Source of the DNA: Dromaius novaehollandiae
Taxonomy: Eukaryota; Chordata; Aves; Casuariiformes; Dromaiidae
Length of the DNA stretch: 64,000 nucleotides
NCBI RefSeq assembly: GCF_036370855.1
Contig: NC_088099.1
Coordinates: 18,567,501 to 18,631,500 of the forward strand
Direction of reading: 5' to 3'
The translations under genes were made by a program, and so were the position numbers. Position 1 is the first letter of the stretch, and the number at the start of each line of letters is the position of its first letter. Below are positions 1-13,439 of this stretch, piece by piece. Below the pieces are notes generated by a model that had not been told where the DNA came from, did not search any database, and saw nothing but the letters and a program-made list of their open reading frames with translations.

Positions 1-1860
1 TTTTATTTTTTATCTACTGCATAATTGAGGACAGTGGATTGACAATTCACATTTCAATGAAAAAAAGCTGTAATAAAATATCAAAGCCCAAACTAGAAAT
101 GTATGGGATATGAAACATTAAAAAATCTCAGCATCCAATTTAGGAGAGTTTTAAGCAGACACTAAGCCATGTATTGAATGTCATGTCTCTAAACTTGATG
201 GCTATTGAGTAGTAGTAACTAACACAAAACGAGGTTTGTTTTTTAAGGAGATCTTTTTGGTGTACAAGTTATTCTTAAGTCATATAACAATATTCTAATG
301 AGGTTTACAGTGCTTGAATAAACAGTGGCAAAGCCAAATATGATTTATACTGAATCAGTTACAGAAAACTGGAAAAGAGCTGATTGTTGCTAGGATTTGG
401 ATTTTTTTCCTGTGGGTATCCTGTCAGGTTTTTTTCGTACTTACTTACCCCTCTCCTCTTTTCTCTCTTTGGTGAGCCATCAATGAACAAGATACGACTT
501 TAGTCCTGCCCCCATTGAATTTTATGGCAAAACTACCACTTCAGTGGAAGCAGGATTGTGCTAATGATGCAACTAACTTGCAAGTATAGGCTGTTCCAGT
601 TGCACTAAAATAGTCAAGATACATTGCAAATATCAGCCTTGGTGTGACTTCTTAGGAAACTTCTTGATGTAACATAACATGTTTTGGGGTTTATTTAGTG
701 TACGATGAAAATGATTTGATATGAAAATATTTTGTACATATATATTTTTACTTTGTTTTCTAAATTGCTGATTTGCATTGACTTAAAGTGCCAAGCAAGA
801 AATGTATGTCATGACTGTATGAACAGTTGAAGTATATGTTTTACTGACTTGCATCATTATATGTCTAGGATTCCATGACAATAATTTTTGATACTTTACT
901 GGATTTTGACATAATAATGTGAGTTTATAACTAATAGCAGAGAGTTAATACTTCACTTTTGTTCATACTATTATAAGTTATTCTGGTATTAAATATTTTG
1001 TGACAATAAATTGATGATTTTGTCAAACTTTTCTGTTAGATATATTCACAGGTTTTTTGTCTGTGTAAGTGACAACAATATTTGTCATGTAAAAAAGATA
1101 CTTTTGATGACTTCTCTGGAGTAAAATTGGAGAAGACAAGCCATTGTATAAACTACTTGTTCATGGTTCTTTTTTTTTAAATGATCAAAGCACAAAGAAT
1201 AATCTGTAAAACACATCAAGTAGGTTTAAAATTTAAGAAATACGTGGCATAATTCCTTGTTACATTTCCTTTAATTTATTATTTTTTCTACTGCTGCTTT
1301 AGAGTTTTCCAAAACACAAATTCTAATGAATTATGTGTGTGTCTTTTTTAAATAACAAAAATCATGATCAGTGCTGAGCCAACAGCTAATGAAGACTCAA
1401 TAATTATTTATGATATAGGAAAAACAAACATTATTACTATTGCTCTTCTTTGTTTCGACATATGTAACCATTTTAGTAAAATAAATAACTGCAAACAACA
1501 TTGTTCTGGTTTGAATTAAATATTCATTTATCTGTCATTTGCATTTCTGGTTTCCAGTAATATTGTGGGTTTTTCTGCAATTGGGTACAAGCACATGATA
1601 AGCAAAGAGAAAACAGGATTGGTAGTCTTTTGATTAATATACTTCTTGGTGCAAAGTTATGTGAAGTAATTTAGCACATTCCTGATAAAAGTGGCTGTTT
1701 AGCAAGTTTAGGCTAATGACTGCTAGTTATAATGATAGGGTATGATGGTTATAAATCCTCCACATTTGAGGAATGCATAAGGAACCATAGGTAGTTGCTG
1801 TCCTGAGTCATTGGAGAAGGTGCATGTGCTTGGAAAGACGTCAGTCATTTAGGGCTCTCT
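1..1860. other. AT-rich non-coding stretch, no gene seen
   Basis: The sequence is strongly AT-rich with many short A and T runs, several AATAAA-like strings and almost no CpG. No open frame reaches 60 codons. The texture would fit a long 3' UTR or intergenic DNA, but there is no terminal coding exon nearby to support the UTR reading. The only structured element I see is the palindrome at 504-555. Confidence 0.6.
504..555. repeat. Eroded palindromic repeat (MITE-like)
   Basis: Two 16-base arms, 504-519 (TCCTGCCCCCATTGAA) and 540-555 (TTCAGTGGAAGCAGGA), are reverse complements at 13 of 16 positions. All three differences are transitions, as expected for an old perfect palindrome decaying by mutation. 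The wording resembles palindromic interspersed repeats that I recall from turtle, crocodilian and bird DNA (inference from memory). The 20-base centre is not well paired. No target-site duplication can be identified. Confidence 0.5.
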
Positions 1861-4020
1861 TCTGTTTACAGGCTGCGTTTGTCTACAGTACCATGTATGG
1901 ATGTACTGGGAGGTCCAGGCTTTCGAGCCTTGATGGAGACGGGGCTACAATCAGCCCATCTAGAATTTGAATATTCGCAGTAGTAAGAGCCCAATGCAAC
2001 TGGTCCCTTAACTTCTGTGCATCGACAAAGTGCCTCCAGTTGCATGGGAAGGATGATGACTAAGGTTTTGGTGGGCAATTAGCACTTAGAGGTTTTATGT
2101 TCTGCTTATCTGTGACATATGTGTAGTGCTGTAATGTCTGTCCAATGTGATATTCAATTGCTGTGTGAGTTACTGAAAGAAAATTCACAGCCTGACTTCT
2201 GCTGTTCGGACTGTGTAGAAACACCTACATCTTCATGATGTTGGGCTTCGTGGTGCCTACATTGTGCCTGAATCTGATGCGAAGGAACCAACTCATTCTT
2301 CTGCCACCCGTTCTGTCTCGTACAGTTTGCAAGAGCTGAGCACTCCCAACCTCCTAAAAAGCACTGAGAGAAAGGGGATGTCCAATTTTGGTCACATTGC
2401 TTAGAAGTTAGAGTATTCAGGACAACAGTTTCATCTTCCAGCATCTGGGGAACCCTTCTACCTCCCCACTTTGCCCTAATGAGGGAATATTTGCAGGAGG
2501 AATCACTCTGAGCCTCGGGCATGGCTTCCCAGGTGGCCTGCCGGTTGTGTACACCGTACCCTACCTGCCATGGGAGCACTGCCAAGCAGCGGGAGCTGCA
2601 GGCAGCCTTAGTTCAAGGCCTTCTTCGGGAATCCTTCCAGAGGCTTTCCAGTTCATATTGACAGCCTCTGTTTCTTACGCTTTTGAGGAGCCCTGGGCCA
2701 TATTTCCCTGCACCACCTCCAAGCGCCAGGTGAGGCAGCTGTGTGTGGATAGAGTCCTCTGTGTGGGATGGAAGATAAAAGTCTGCCTGGCTGTCCAGCC
2801 CCTCAAAGCTGCAACAGGAATGTGCAGTGCTGACACCTTCATTTGATCACACAGACCTCTCTCTTCCTCCTCCTGTAAGTCAGGCCCTATCAGGGCTGTG
2901 CACAGATGGCAAGCTTTGCAAGTCTTATTCTCAAGTGCTACGTTCAAGAGAGCAATGAGAACTCAGAGCAGGATCCCTGTACAGCCAGGAGAGCAAAGCA
3001 GTTACAACAGCAAAACTTGCCACTGCTGCTTGGGATGATGAGTACTGCTCTAGATGCCCATTTGGTATGTGGCATACATAAGGTTGCAGCTGTCTTTCAG
3101 CACGGCAAACTTTCACACATACAAACGTTCTTTTGCTGTAAAATCTCAGGTTCTGAAATGAAGCCTTCAGCTTATACTGCCCTTCCATTCAATCTTTATG
3201 ATACATGAGCACACTGTCTTAAACCATGGCCTATTTCTTGCAGGAAAATGGAGCCTGGGCTCTGCATGAACTGAGGACATCAGACCCTCCATGCAAATGA
3301 TACTATTCAGTACTCCAGAAGCAGCTCTGAAGTCTGGTGGGAACCAATTCAGTGGTCACGGTAACAACTTTAAGCATGGCAGACCCCAGTTTTAGTCCCA
3401 TTTTACCGTGAACAACCTGTGAGACTCTTGGAGAATGATGAAGAACCTCAAAGGGAACTAAGCTCCTAACCTAACAAATTCAAGCATTTCTGAATGTCTG
3501 AGGACTTAGGCATGTTTCCATGGCCAAGTGCAGACAGTTGCATGCCTGGTGTGAGCCAGCTGGAGAGAAATCTGTTCCAGTTCGGAAACTGAGTAACCAC
3601 CTTTGTATGGCACCAAGCCTGATCTGCTACACCAAGGTCCTCAGCAGAACATGGATTGGACTCAGCATGGTGCAAATATGTCTGTGAAGTTTTTGGAACA
3701 TTGCTTGTTCCATGCCTGCACTTACCCACAGCAATGTCCTCATAATTTCTCCATGCTTTGGTTCATCATTGCTAAGAGGACAATAATATTGCCTTGTATC
3801 ACTGAGCTGCTGTGTGTAGAAGAGCACTGGAGGTTGGAAGGTGCTCTAGGGAAATACATACCTAGAATAGTTAGCTAGGGAAGGAAAAATGAGATAAAGC
3901 ACATCCCAAAGGGCTGAATTACCTCAGAGTGCTATTTTGACAAACTGCAAGAGAGGCAATAGGAATCCAGCCTGGATACGATCTTAGGTTGCAAAAGTTG
4001 GTTTGCCAGCATTTGGGTGT
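1861..4020. other. Unassigned single-copy sequence
   Basis: Base composition shifts to about half GC after about 1860. Short overlapping open frames occur on both strands, the longest being 143 codons on the minus strand at 2154-2585. None shows a recognisable domain, convincing splice-site pair or codon pattern, so I do not call a gene. A perfect octamer ATGCAAAT lies at 3291-3298, but one such site is expected by chance. Confidence 0.5.
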
Positions 4021-4030
4021 GCGTGATCTG

Positions 4031-4100
4031 CATTAGCACCAGTGGCAGAACTGAGACCCAGACCTGTGGCTTTCACAGTGCTGGATTGCTGAACCAGTGT
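4031..4100 (-). mobile_element. MIR-like SINE fragment
   Basis: The plus strand reads "agtggcagaactgagaccca" followed by "gacctgtggctttcacagtg". This follows the reverse complement of the MIR body (the "gtggcagagctgggattcgaacccaggtctg" segment) with small gaps. It is therefore a minus-strand MIR scrap of about 70 bp. Flanking similarity fades quickly and no ends can be set. MIR elements are ancient tRNA-derived core-SINEs found across amniotes. Confidence 0.5.
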
Positions 4101-4268
4101 TTAGGTTTGGGCCCCATCTTGAATCTCCCCTTGTTTAACAAGGAGGGAGGAGGTTGGCTAAAATACAAGTACGCTGTGAAAAAAAAGAAGTGGAAAAGAG
4201 ACATGAATGCCTAATGCAACAGAAAAAAAAATCCCAAACCTCATTAATGTTGCTGTTATGTCAGCTTG

Positions 4269-4306
4269 GGTTATTGGCAGTGGAAGTGGTTATTGGCAGC
4301 GGAAGT
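4269..4306. repeat. 19-bp tandem duplication carrying two ATTGG boxes
   Basis: Unit 4269-4287 (GGTTATTGGCAGTGGAAGT) is repeated head to tail at 4288-4306 with one change (T to C at 4300). Each copy contains ATTGG, the reverse complement of a CCAAT box, so two NF-Y-type core sites sit 19 bp apart. A CpG-containing segment ("aactcgcgcacctgac") follows about 25 bases later. Regulatory function is inference only. Confidence 0.75.
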
Positions 4307-4309
4307 TAG

Positions 4310-7300
4310 ACCTGGCTCAAGGCTAATATAACTCGCGCACCTGACTTTTTAAAAGGAGCTGAGATCTGGTTTCTTTATGGATGGGCTTTTTTTCATTTGT
4401 GCTGTTGGTCCCTTCTTCAGATTTTCTTACTTTCCTTTCAGCCTGTTTTGGACGTGCTTCTCCTTCTATCTTTCTTCCTGCCTGAAAAGTCTCCTATTAC
4501 ATGCAGATAGCAATGAGCTCCTTCATGCCAAAGCTCATTCTTCTGTCTAGCTTTGCAGTTTCTAGGGCCACATAAGTGAAGGATATATGATCTAGCAAGC
4601 TAGTGCTCCGTGACAAAGTCTGATATCTCCCTTCTGCCAGCCCATGGCCAGTCAACATACAAAGTCTCAGGAACATACAATAGAGGCTCTTCAACCAACA
4701 AGCTCCACCATCTATCACTTCGCTCCCAACTACTACTGCTTTTGGCTATCTTAACTCCCAAAAGGACTGTCAATTTAACCATAACTACCTAAGAACTGCC
4801 AAGACTCATTTTATGAGCTGCAGTTGAGAGTTTAGCTATTTAAGGCTGATTTTAAACAATTTTTATTGGTACTTCGTGGCATGTGCCTGATTTACAGTGC
4901 TGTAAATAACCACAAATTAGGGACATTTCTTTCTTTTACAGTAAAGGCACATTATCTTGAGGGTAAGAAAGATAGTTTCCTGGTGAAAAACTGGAGTCCT
5001 GGCCCCATTGTGCTCTGACAAGTCCCATCCAGGGTCCAGTCCATGGGCAGGGGCTGGTGCTCTCCCTGGAGATGCTCTAAGCACCGGGGAGTGCTGGGGG
5101 GCGGTAGCATTGTCCCTCACTGTTCTCCCTGCTGATATGAGGCTCTGAAAGTAGGAGAGAGCAGTGCTATTTGGTAAGTGAGGTAACTGGGGGAGAGGAG
5201 TGGGAGTTTGCTCTCAGTTGAACAGGGCTGAGTGCCCTCGGTTTGGTGCACTTGAAGAAATGCTGGTAGTTGATGTTACCATAATTGGCAATGGAATGTG
5301 TAGCATGGGATCCACCTTCTCCAAGAGAGCTGTGTCTGAACCGAAGAACCTCAAGCATTGGTATCGCACAAATTACTCATCTTGTGCATAGGTGCATTCA
5401 CTTCTCACTTGAGCTGGGCACAGCTTTCATAGCTAAAATCCTAGTCAGGGAGACAGAGGAAGAGAGACATCTCCAGATGCCTTAATCCCATGCATCATCT
5501 CAAGCACATGTCCCTGAACAGGCATTACCGTCTGCAGCATTTCCGGCTGTCCACTGACAACAGCAGGAGAATAAACTACTAACTGAGACCAGATGCCCCA
5601 CTTTGACATGGCTAGAGTCAGGGGAGACAAACCACACTCTTAGAAAACAAGAGAGTTAAAAGTCCCACATGATGCTGAGACCTGGTGGACTCAGTCCAGA
5701 ATTGCCTACCTGCCTTTGCAACATCAGCTGAGGAGCACACTGAAGCACCTGAAAAACTTCATCCTAGAAAGGGGGAATCTCTCCTTCCAGTTGACATATA
5801 TAATTAAAATAGGCCTCTTGTAGGCCTCCAAGACTTCATGGATGTTGTGGAGATGTAGAAGTCTAGGTATGAGAAAAGATGTTTCATGTAGGAGCACCCT
5901 TGTGAGTTGGGTGTGTTCAGTGGAGCTGTTTCATCGTCCTCCTATTAACTGGCATGAGGACGAGAATGTTCATTGTAAGGGATTTCATGCTTGTTTTTAA
6001 GGAGTTGTCAGCCAGACCGGAAAACTGTGAGACTGTGCTTCTCAAATTCAGAAGAAATTTAGAAGTCAGGCAGCACAAGACAGCCCTGCGCTGTGCAGGC
6101 ATGGCAGGAGAGGACAGCAGACCCATGGACACCATGTCATGGGATTCAGTGCCTACCTTGCACAGCACCGTTCGGGGTCGCCTTCAACATTACATTTCCC
6201 ATTCATGTTTGCTGAGTTCACATACACGGGAAAACTGAGCCAGCCTTTTGTTCATGGGAAGGAATGAAGAGGAGAGGCCTAACTGAAATGCATGCCTAAA
6301 TGCTCTGGGCAACAGTTAAAATCTTTAGAGATCTTGTGAAATGGCCACAAAAAATGCAATTATCCAGCAGCACCCAATGTAGTCATGAAAAGTGGTCAGC
6401 AACTTTTCAGCTAAACCTTTGCAAATTAAATGCTAGGTCGGCAAAATGGAAACGTTTTGCAGAACTAGACAATTACTTTATTTTCTTTGGGTTTCTCTTT
6501 AGAAAGTTTGGAAATGATCAAACTGCCAAATTTTGCTTTTTTAATGAAAAGTCCAGTTTTCTGGATGAAGTCTTTTTCTTTTGAAATGTAAGGTAGCTGC
6601 AGTAAAAAAGGTTGAAAAGCTGAAATAGCAATCATTGAAACTTATCAAGATTATTGAAATTACCAAATTATTTTTACTGACTTTTTTAAAATGTTCTTTT
6701 GGCTTTTTGTATTTGTTTGTTTATAGATTTATACTTTCCATCTCATTTGGAAATCAGAAAACTCTGACATCTCAAAAATTTTCATGGAATGGATTTCTCC
6801 ATGGATGGAAGAATATATTCCCCAGAATAACTTTTAATGCTCAGTGTTTTGAAAATTAGAACAGTTTTACATGCTAATCTGTAGATATAAGAGTCTAAAT
6901 GTAGGTAACTAGTTTTGAAAGTACTAATTTTTGTGCTTAACTGTTTCATCAAGGAGAATGTTGCTTTTGCTGTAAGTCAGCTTCGTGGCAGTGTCCTTTT
7001 GCCTTCAAAGAAAAATAGGGTTCATAGACAACGATGAGACTTTTCCTGCTTTCTGGGATGATGAAGAGAGCTTGCATTAGGCCAGAAAATGAAGGTGACA
7101 GGCACAGCATCTCCTCCTTGGAGAGGAGACATGGACAGCTGTCCTGTGCTGTAGTGGAAGAACCTGTGTGATGCTATTTCATGCCTGCTGATTACAAATG
7201 ACAGAGAAAGCAGGGGTGTCAGACTGAAGATGGCATCATCTTCAGTTAAAAAGAGAGTGTAACAACAATAACAAGTGCATTTCTCAGCTGGCATTGGGTA

Positions 7301-9150
7301 GTGTAATGGCAACCAGAAAACTGAAGGTGGTCCAAGATTTGCTGCAATACTTCATTGGCAGTAAAAAAAAAAGAGAAAAAAACAAATACAGACGACAGTG
7401 ACTCTCCACATTTCAAGACGTATAGCAAAGAAAATCTGAGCCATCTCCAGTCATTTAAATCCCTGACTACACCCCTGAAGCTGACGCCTGCTGAGCAGGG
7501 TGCCTGTAGGTGGGCAGGAGAAAGGCCTCATTGAGAGCAGCCTGCCCAGGCTGGTGTAACACCGTCAGTCAGTGCCCATGGCCAAATCTGAGGAGGCTCC
7601 TGCTGGAAAGTTCAGTGCTTTTGTCACTTTGAAGTGTGTAAAGTGTTATACAGTTACAAGTTATATTTACCCGTGCTCTCTCACCTTTTAAATAAAAGCT
7701 TTCCTTTATGGTCTTAGTTCCTAGAAAAACACATTTCTGTAACTGCTGTCTCAAACAAGACAACGTGCAATAAAAGCATTTACTATGCAAACAGCTATAA
7801 ATACATCTCTACATAATGCAGTCTATATTAAACATGTTCTAAGAATCATCAATCAGATCCCCTTTCAGGAACAAAAATACAAGAAGATTGCAATCTTTTT
7901 GCAATTTCCTAATGGGCAGCTGAGGTGGGAACTCTATACTCAATTTATAACATGAAATATTCACTGTATCTGTTTCACAAAGACATGTACCAGCATGAGA
8001 GTGGGATTTGGTGGAACCTGGATTTACAACTGGAAATTAAATACAGGCATGTGGAAACATTATTATGTAAACTAATACTTAGCTACTTTTTGCTGTGTTC
8101 CCTCAACAGCAACAAAATGGTAGCATGGAAACCAAATGCCAAGTGTAATTTCTTAAACCTGTTCTAAGAGAATGAAAAGAAAAACACTTTTACGTACAAG
8201 GAGGAGGACTTCTTACTTTCTTGTCTGTGAAGTTTTAAATGTCACAGCCCCAGGCTGAATTCTCCTTTCATCAAAACCGGTGGAAGCTTTGACACCAGTT
8301 ACTGCTTAAGCATGAAAGATCCCAGGGACTTGTGTTTTTACCCCTTACTGAGAAGCCTGGCAACATAGTTCAATCTCTTGCTTTCAGTAGTTTGCTTTGG
8401 TGGCTCCCATTGCTCAGGTAGAAAATACACTTCAAACAGGCTGTAGCTTAGAGATGCAGACAACAGTGAGGCCTTTGGTGCTGGCGATGCAGCATTGCAC
8501 TAGCCTGGAGCAGTGCTGTGCTGACCCAGACAGGAGGGGAGGTCACAGGCAAAGCGATCTAAAATACGGCTAAACCTCTTTGCTGTGTGTGACCTACTTC
8601 TCCAGGCCCTGCGGATCAACCAGGAAACCGCCAGAACAAATGCATGAGGCTGACCTGCACCCAGGTCCTGCCTGCACCTTCTTTTGCTGCATATATTCAG
8701 GCAGTTATAGACACAGCTACTCTTGATCCCCTGGGGCAGGCAGGCAGGACGCATTTCTAGTCACGGTTGTGCTGTACACGGGGTGCCCCCGGCTTTCTGA
8801 AACACATGCCATCCACCCACATAAGGGACAACCTGGGGAAGCCCGGACGGCTGGCCTGCTGGCTCAGGGAACATCGGGAAGAGTTAGCCAAAGTGTGTGT
8901 GAGCAGCAAATGGACAGCAAAGTGATAAAAAACATTCAGCCTGAGCTTCTGAAAACCAAATCACATTAAACCAATTTAATTGCCTCCTGTGACAGTTTAG
9001 CAAACCATGTGGATGGAAAAGTAGCAGTAGATCAGCCAGCTACCTGGACTCCAGTCTTTTGGCAATATCTCACATGACATTCTCATAAATAAGCAGAGGA
9101 AATATCATGTAGCTGAAATTACCATCAAGAGTTTGCAAAACAAGTTGAAA
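4310..9150. other. Unassigned intergenic or intronic sequence
   Basis: This is mixed-composition DNA without a recognisable gene. Open frames are all under 100 codons and occur on both strands. 8500-8900 has somewhat more CpG than its surroundings but falls short of an island. The perfect inverted repeat at 7223-7246 is listed separately. Confidence 0.5.
7223..7246. repeat. Perfect 10-bp inverted repeat with 4-base loop
   Basis: ACTGAAGATG (7223-7232), loop gcat, then CATCTTCAGT (7237-7246). The arms are exact reverse complements, and a G-T pair could extend the stem by one. It is too short to be a microRNA precursor and has no T-run suggesting a terminator, so the role is unknown. Confidence 0.85.
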
Positions 9151-9159
9151 CCCCATACT

Positions 9160-10235
9160 CAGACAGTAGTTACTAGGGGCCCACAGTCAAAATGGAAGGA
9201 TGCATCAAGGACTTCCACAGAGGTCTGTCCTTAGCTGTTTCTGTTCAGTATTTTCATTAATAGCTTGGATGATGCAAAAAATCAGGGGTCCCCAGCTGTG
9301 GGACGTCTGCTAGTAGTGTTATACAACCAGTTTCTAGGGGCAGGTAGCCCTGAGCAGGCCTATGGCTGCTGCCACCAGGGAATGTTCCTCCTGCCCCTGC
9401 TCTTCCTGGTGGTGGTCTTGGGCAGAAAGAAACAGAGCAATACAGAATGTTCTTGTTCTCAACTTGGGCTCCTTGGAAGTGCATCAGAGGCCAGCATTAG
9501 AATTCAAAATCACCTTGACACATTGGAGAAATGGCCTTAAAAATAACAGAATTAATCAACCGTATTGCAGAGGCTTATGGGTGAACAGAAGTGGTGAGTT
9601 GCACAAATAGAGAGTGGGGAGTTATCTAGGTATTCTGCAGAAGATTACAGCAGATCACAGGCTGAACACACACCAAAAACATCCTACTATTATGAAACGG
9701 AAGTGCCACACTGGGTTGTATGTTTAGGTCTGGGACTGCAAGATATATAAATCAATTCTTCTGCTCTGCTGAGCTCTAGCAAGACCACACTGAAATGTGT
9801 CCAGTTTTGGGTATTGCACTTCAAGGAGACAAGGACCAACTGGTGGGGTCCACTGTGATAAGAGCAGGAGAAAATGTGATCTGTGAGGAAAGGCTGATTG
9901 GTCTGGGGTTATTAAGCCTAAAGAGGGTATCAGTCTTGAGGCATATGTGGAATAATCTGTTCTTTGTGCCACACTACAGTCAAGTAATAATGGGTTTCAA
10001 TTGCTGCAAAGGATACAGTGGGTTAGTTATTGGGTAGAACATGCTAACAGGAGGAGAGAGATCTGGTAGGGAAGCACCAGAATACATGGGTGGTAGACTC
10101 ATCATTACTGAAGATTTTTTCAAGAGCAAGTTAGAAATGTATCAATCAATCAGGAGTAGGTGTAATTGATCCTACTCTGGGGCAGGATGGCCTCCTGAGG
10201 TCACCTCTCCACCCTCATTTTCCATTTCAGCTGTC
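9160..10235 (+). mobile_element. Decayed CR1/L3-type LINE, 5'-truncated
   Basis: From 9160 the sequence follows the 3' half of a CR1-clade (L3-like) non-LTR retrotransposon. "ccacagaggtctgtccttag" (around 9214-9233) corresponds to the reverse-transcriptase PQGSVL region; the reading there is PQRSVL before frame breaks. "attttcattaatagcttgga" matches the following FNIFINDL block. Later landmarks are "attagaattcaaaatcacct" (near 9498), "tgtccagttttgggtattgc" (near 9798), "gaggaaaggctgattggtct" (near 9885) and the typical 3' end "ggatggcctcctgaggtcac" (near 10186). The reading frame is broken many times and the clear terminal microsatellite is lost, so the copy is dead and old. 9290-9470 fits the family poorly and may be divergent or inserted sequence. 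Confidence 0.85.
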
Positions 10236-10239
10236 TTAT

Positions 10240-13200
10240 AAACATGGCATGGAAGTCTTATTGCTCAATAGATGGTTAAAAGAGTGTCTAGCAGCTGCTT
10301 TATGCCTCTGTTTTTGGGAGGTGTGTTTACATTCCAGGCGCTAGCGTGGAGGGGAAGGACAGTGAGTTTTGGTCCCACCAGCCAGCCTGTGGAGGAGACC
10401 GGGCAGCCATCCATCAGAGGCTATTTAACTTTCCCAGCCTTTCAGAGCTGAACATAAAGGACAAAGGTAGCTGCTTCGGAAGACAAGAGAACTGAAAAAC
10501 GCAGAAGTTGACAAAGGGATGTATGTTTAAAATGAAAGCTAAAATTGCCAGCAGAAGAAAGCAAGGAAATTTCCAGCTAGGTGCAATGGGATGGCTCCTG
10601 AAGGATCTCTGTACTCTATAAGTGCTTTTGGCCTCCATTGAAAATACTTGGGCAGAAACGCTCCAGAAGGTATGTTTGTTTTGAGCAGAGTCTGGAGTTC
10701 CTGCTTTGAGCTCTCTGAAGGCCACACTGCAGGGTCAGCCTATATTCACTCTCTTCAATGTCATGGGAGACTGAACACTTTCACTGTGTTCTGGAGTCTG
10801 ATACAGGCAGACAGACCACAAAGAAAAACACAGGAATAGATCCTATAAGCTGCTTCAAATAACACTTGCTCCAGAGCCTCTGGTGATTGCTGAGAAATTC
10901 TAGTTTCACAGAAGATGCCAACAGGGGAAGAAATTATTTCACAGTTTGCCTCAGGCTTCAAAATGGGTTGCTGAACATGTTAACTGACACCATTTTTGAC
11001 AGGCTGGTTTGTGGTCAATGCCACTAACTAACAGGAAAACAAATGCCTGTAGTCTGAGTCAGGAATCACAGCACACACAACAAAGCCAAGGAAATTGCTG
11101 CAAGAGAATCCCCAGAGCTGCTCCACGAGAGCACACAGGGCGGCAGGATATTTAAAAAACATCAGGAATGTTCCTTATGTGACAAGATGGATCATTCAGA
11201 AGTAAAACGCCGCTGGGTCTAAAAAAGGCTCGGTGTATTAACTCAAAGGGAAATGCTGAATATGTTTCTAGGTATGAACAACTTCAGAAAGAAACTAGTG
11301 GATAGGGAAATGGGGAGGCGGGAGTAGGAGGCAAAGTGAAGTCAAAGTGTATAAGAAAAAGGAATTGAACCAGAAATAGGAAGAGGGAAAGTAAACCAGA
11401 ATTTAAAAGTCTTGCATATCTTCATTGCAATGAGCTGCTTTTCTTTCTCTTTTTTTTTTCTTTGGCAAGCACTGGCAATTTCATTATCCAAAGAGAAACA
11501 CAATCAGTTTTGATGCCAGCATACAAAAATTTTATTGCCACTGTATCAGATCCAGACCCTATAGCAAATTCAACCACCTTTCTCTGTCAGCAGCCTGCTT
11601 CATAAGGTGTTCACTACAAAGAGCGACAATCCGACTGTTTGTGTGCTGAAGGTCAAGCTATTCTTCTTGATGGAAAGGAATCACGTAAGTGGTCAGAAAC
11701 GGGCAGGAGGATGATGAAACATGAAACAGATCCAAATATAAATAGAAATAGGCTTTTGCTCTCAAGGTAGGAATGGGAAATACGACGTTTTAATGCTGAC
11801 ATAGAACTGAAAGATCTGACCAACATGGGACATCACCTGTTAGTAGCAGAATGTGGATGTCTCCTTCTACCTCCACTTTATGCCAGGGGTTAAAGAGACG
11901 ATGTCTGTAATTCATCAATACTTCAATGAGACTGTAAATCCAGTTCTTTATATAGGCCAACACCCCTTTTCTCCTATTAAGATTCTGCCCTTTTAGCAAT
12001 AGTTGCAAAAAGTTAACTTGTGGCAACATTCTTACATATGGAAAGGCAGAAAGATGTAATGAGATATTCACAGGAGCAGCACAAAGTACTGATACGGTTG
12101 TCTATCTTTCGGTAGCAGATTTTAATCAAATGGCTTTTGAGAGAACTGTCAGAGAGTGTAGTATTAACTGCATAGTCAGAATGAGAGTGAAACATCCAGA
12201 ATCTATAATCGGTCTTTTAAGAAGTTACCTTCTGGGATTTTGTAGTTAACAAAGTTTCTGCCCTATTTCTTAGAATCTCTGCACCACCACTTTTTTGACA
12301 TACCAGCAAAAGCTATAAGGGATATTCCAGCTCCTGTCAATCATTATTATTATTTATTTAACTACTTTCTTGGGACTACTGAATTAAAATGCAGATTTCA
12401 TTCCTGAATTAACTATCAGCCTGAATCAACTCTGACTTTCAGACCAAGGAAAAATGTAAAGCCCTAAATGATCACAACGTATTTGTTTGTAATTTTTCTC
12501 CCCCTGTCCCTACCCCCCCAATATATGTTTTCCACTTTGCAGAGGAAGCTCTTTCAGAGGTACATTGACTTTTACAGAACCTGGCTAAAGAAACCACAGA
12601 CTCAAATTATGACTTCTTTGTCACAATACTTACTCCTTAACGTTTACTACACACTTTGATCTTGATTCACCAAGGCACTGACTGTGTCACAATAAAATAA
12701 ATGTATTTTATGATGATAGTAAAGAAAAGAACTTTGAAGGAAAAAGCTATGAGCATGTGCATAAGAGGAACTGCATTTTGAATGATGCTGAGAGTTTGTA
12801 CAGACAAAAAGATGGTGTTTCTGAGAGACCACCGGAGCTGCACAGAGGGCCTGAAAACATACAACCAGCATTGAACGGAGTCTTGAAACACAAATCCAAA
12901 TCCACAACCAGCATTTATGATCCAGCCAAAAAAGGCTTTTTATTTACTTTTCCATGTCATTGAGTATAACAATTCATTTACTCCCAATATATAAATACAT
13001 ACACACACAATGCTAAGTAATATCCTGCTGATCCAAAATGCTCTGCAGGCCCTCAAACCCTCCAAACGCGCAGTACCCCCTTCCAGCCGGCTCCCTTCTG
13101 GTCTGGAACTGTGCAGCCCTGGGGTATGTAACTGAGAAATATCTACTTCAGACAGGGGGAAAAGCTTCATGAATCATCAAACAACACTTCTCAGGTGGGA

Positions 13201-13430
13201 AAAGCACATTTTTTTGTTCCTCTATGTGGAATTAGAAAAATATGTGTAGAAGTAAAGCCTTGAAAACCCCAGGGGAGCAATTGCTCTCTTTCTCTTTCTT
13301 TTTCAGTTCTGTTGAGCTTGTGAGTTTTGGGGTGGTTTAATTAAAGGTCTTAAAATTCTTTAACACTAACATTCAAATGCTTCATATTTTTTCCCCCGGA
13401 CTCGCAGAGTTTCCATCCTTCTCTCCCTCT
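10240..13430. other. Unassigned sequence
   Basis: No gene is recognised. A purine-rich stretch runs roughly 11280-11400. Open frames are 60 to 103 codons, overlap on opposite strands and carry no domain that I know. Confidence 0.5.
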
Positions 13431-13439
13431 CTCTCTTAT

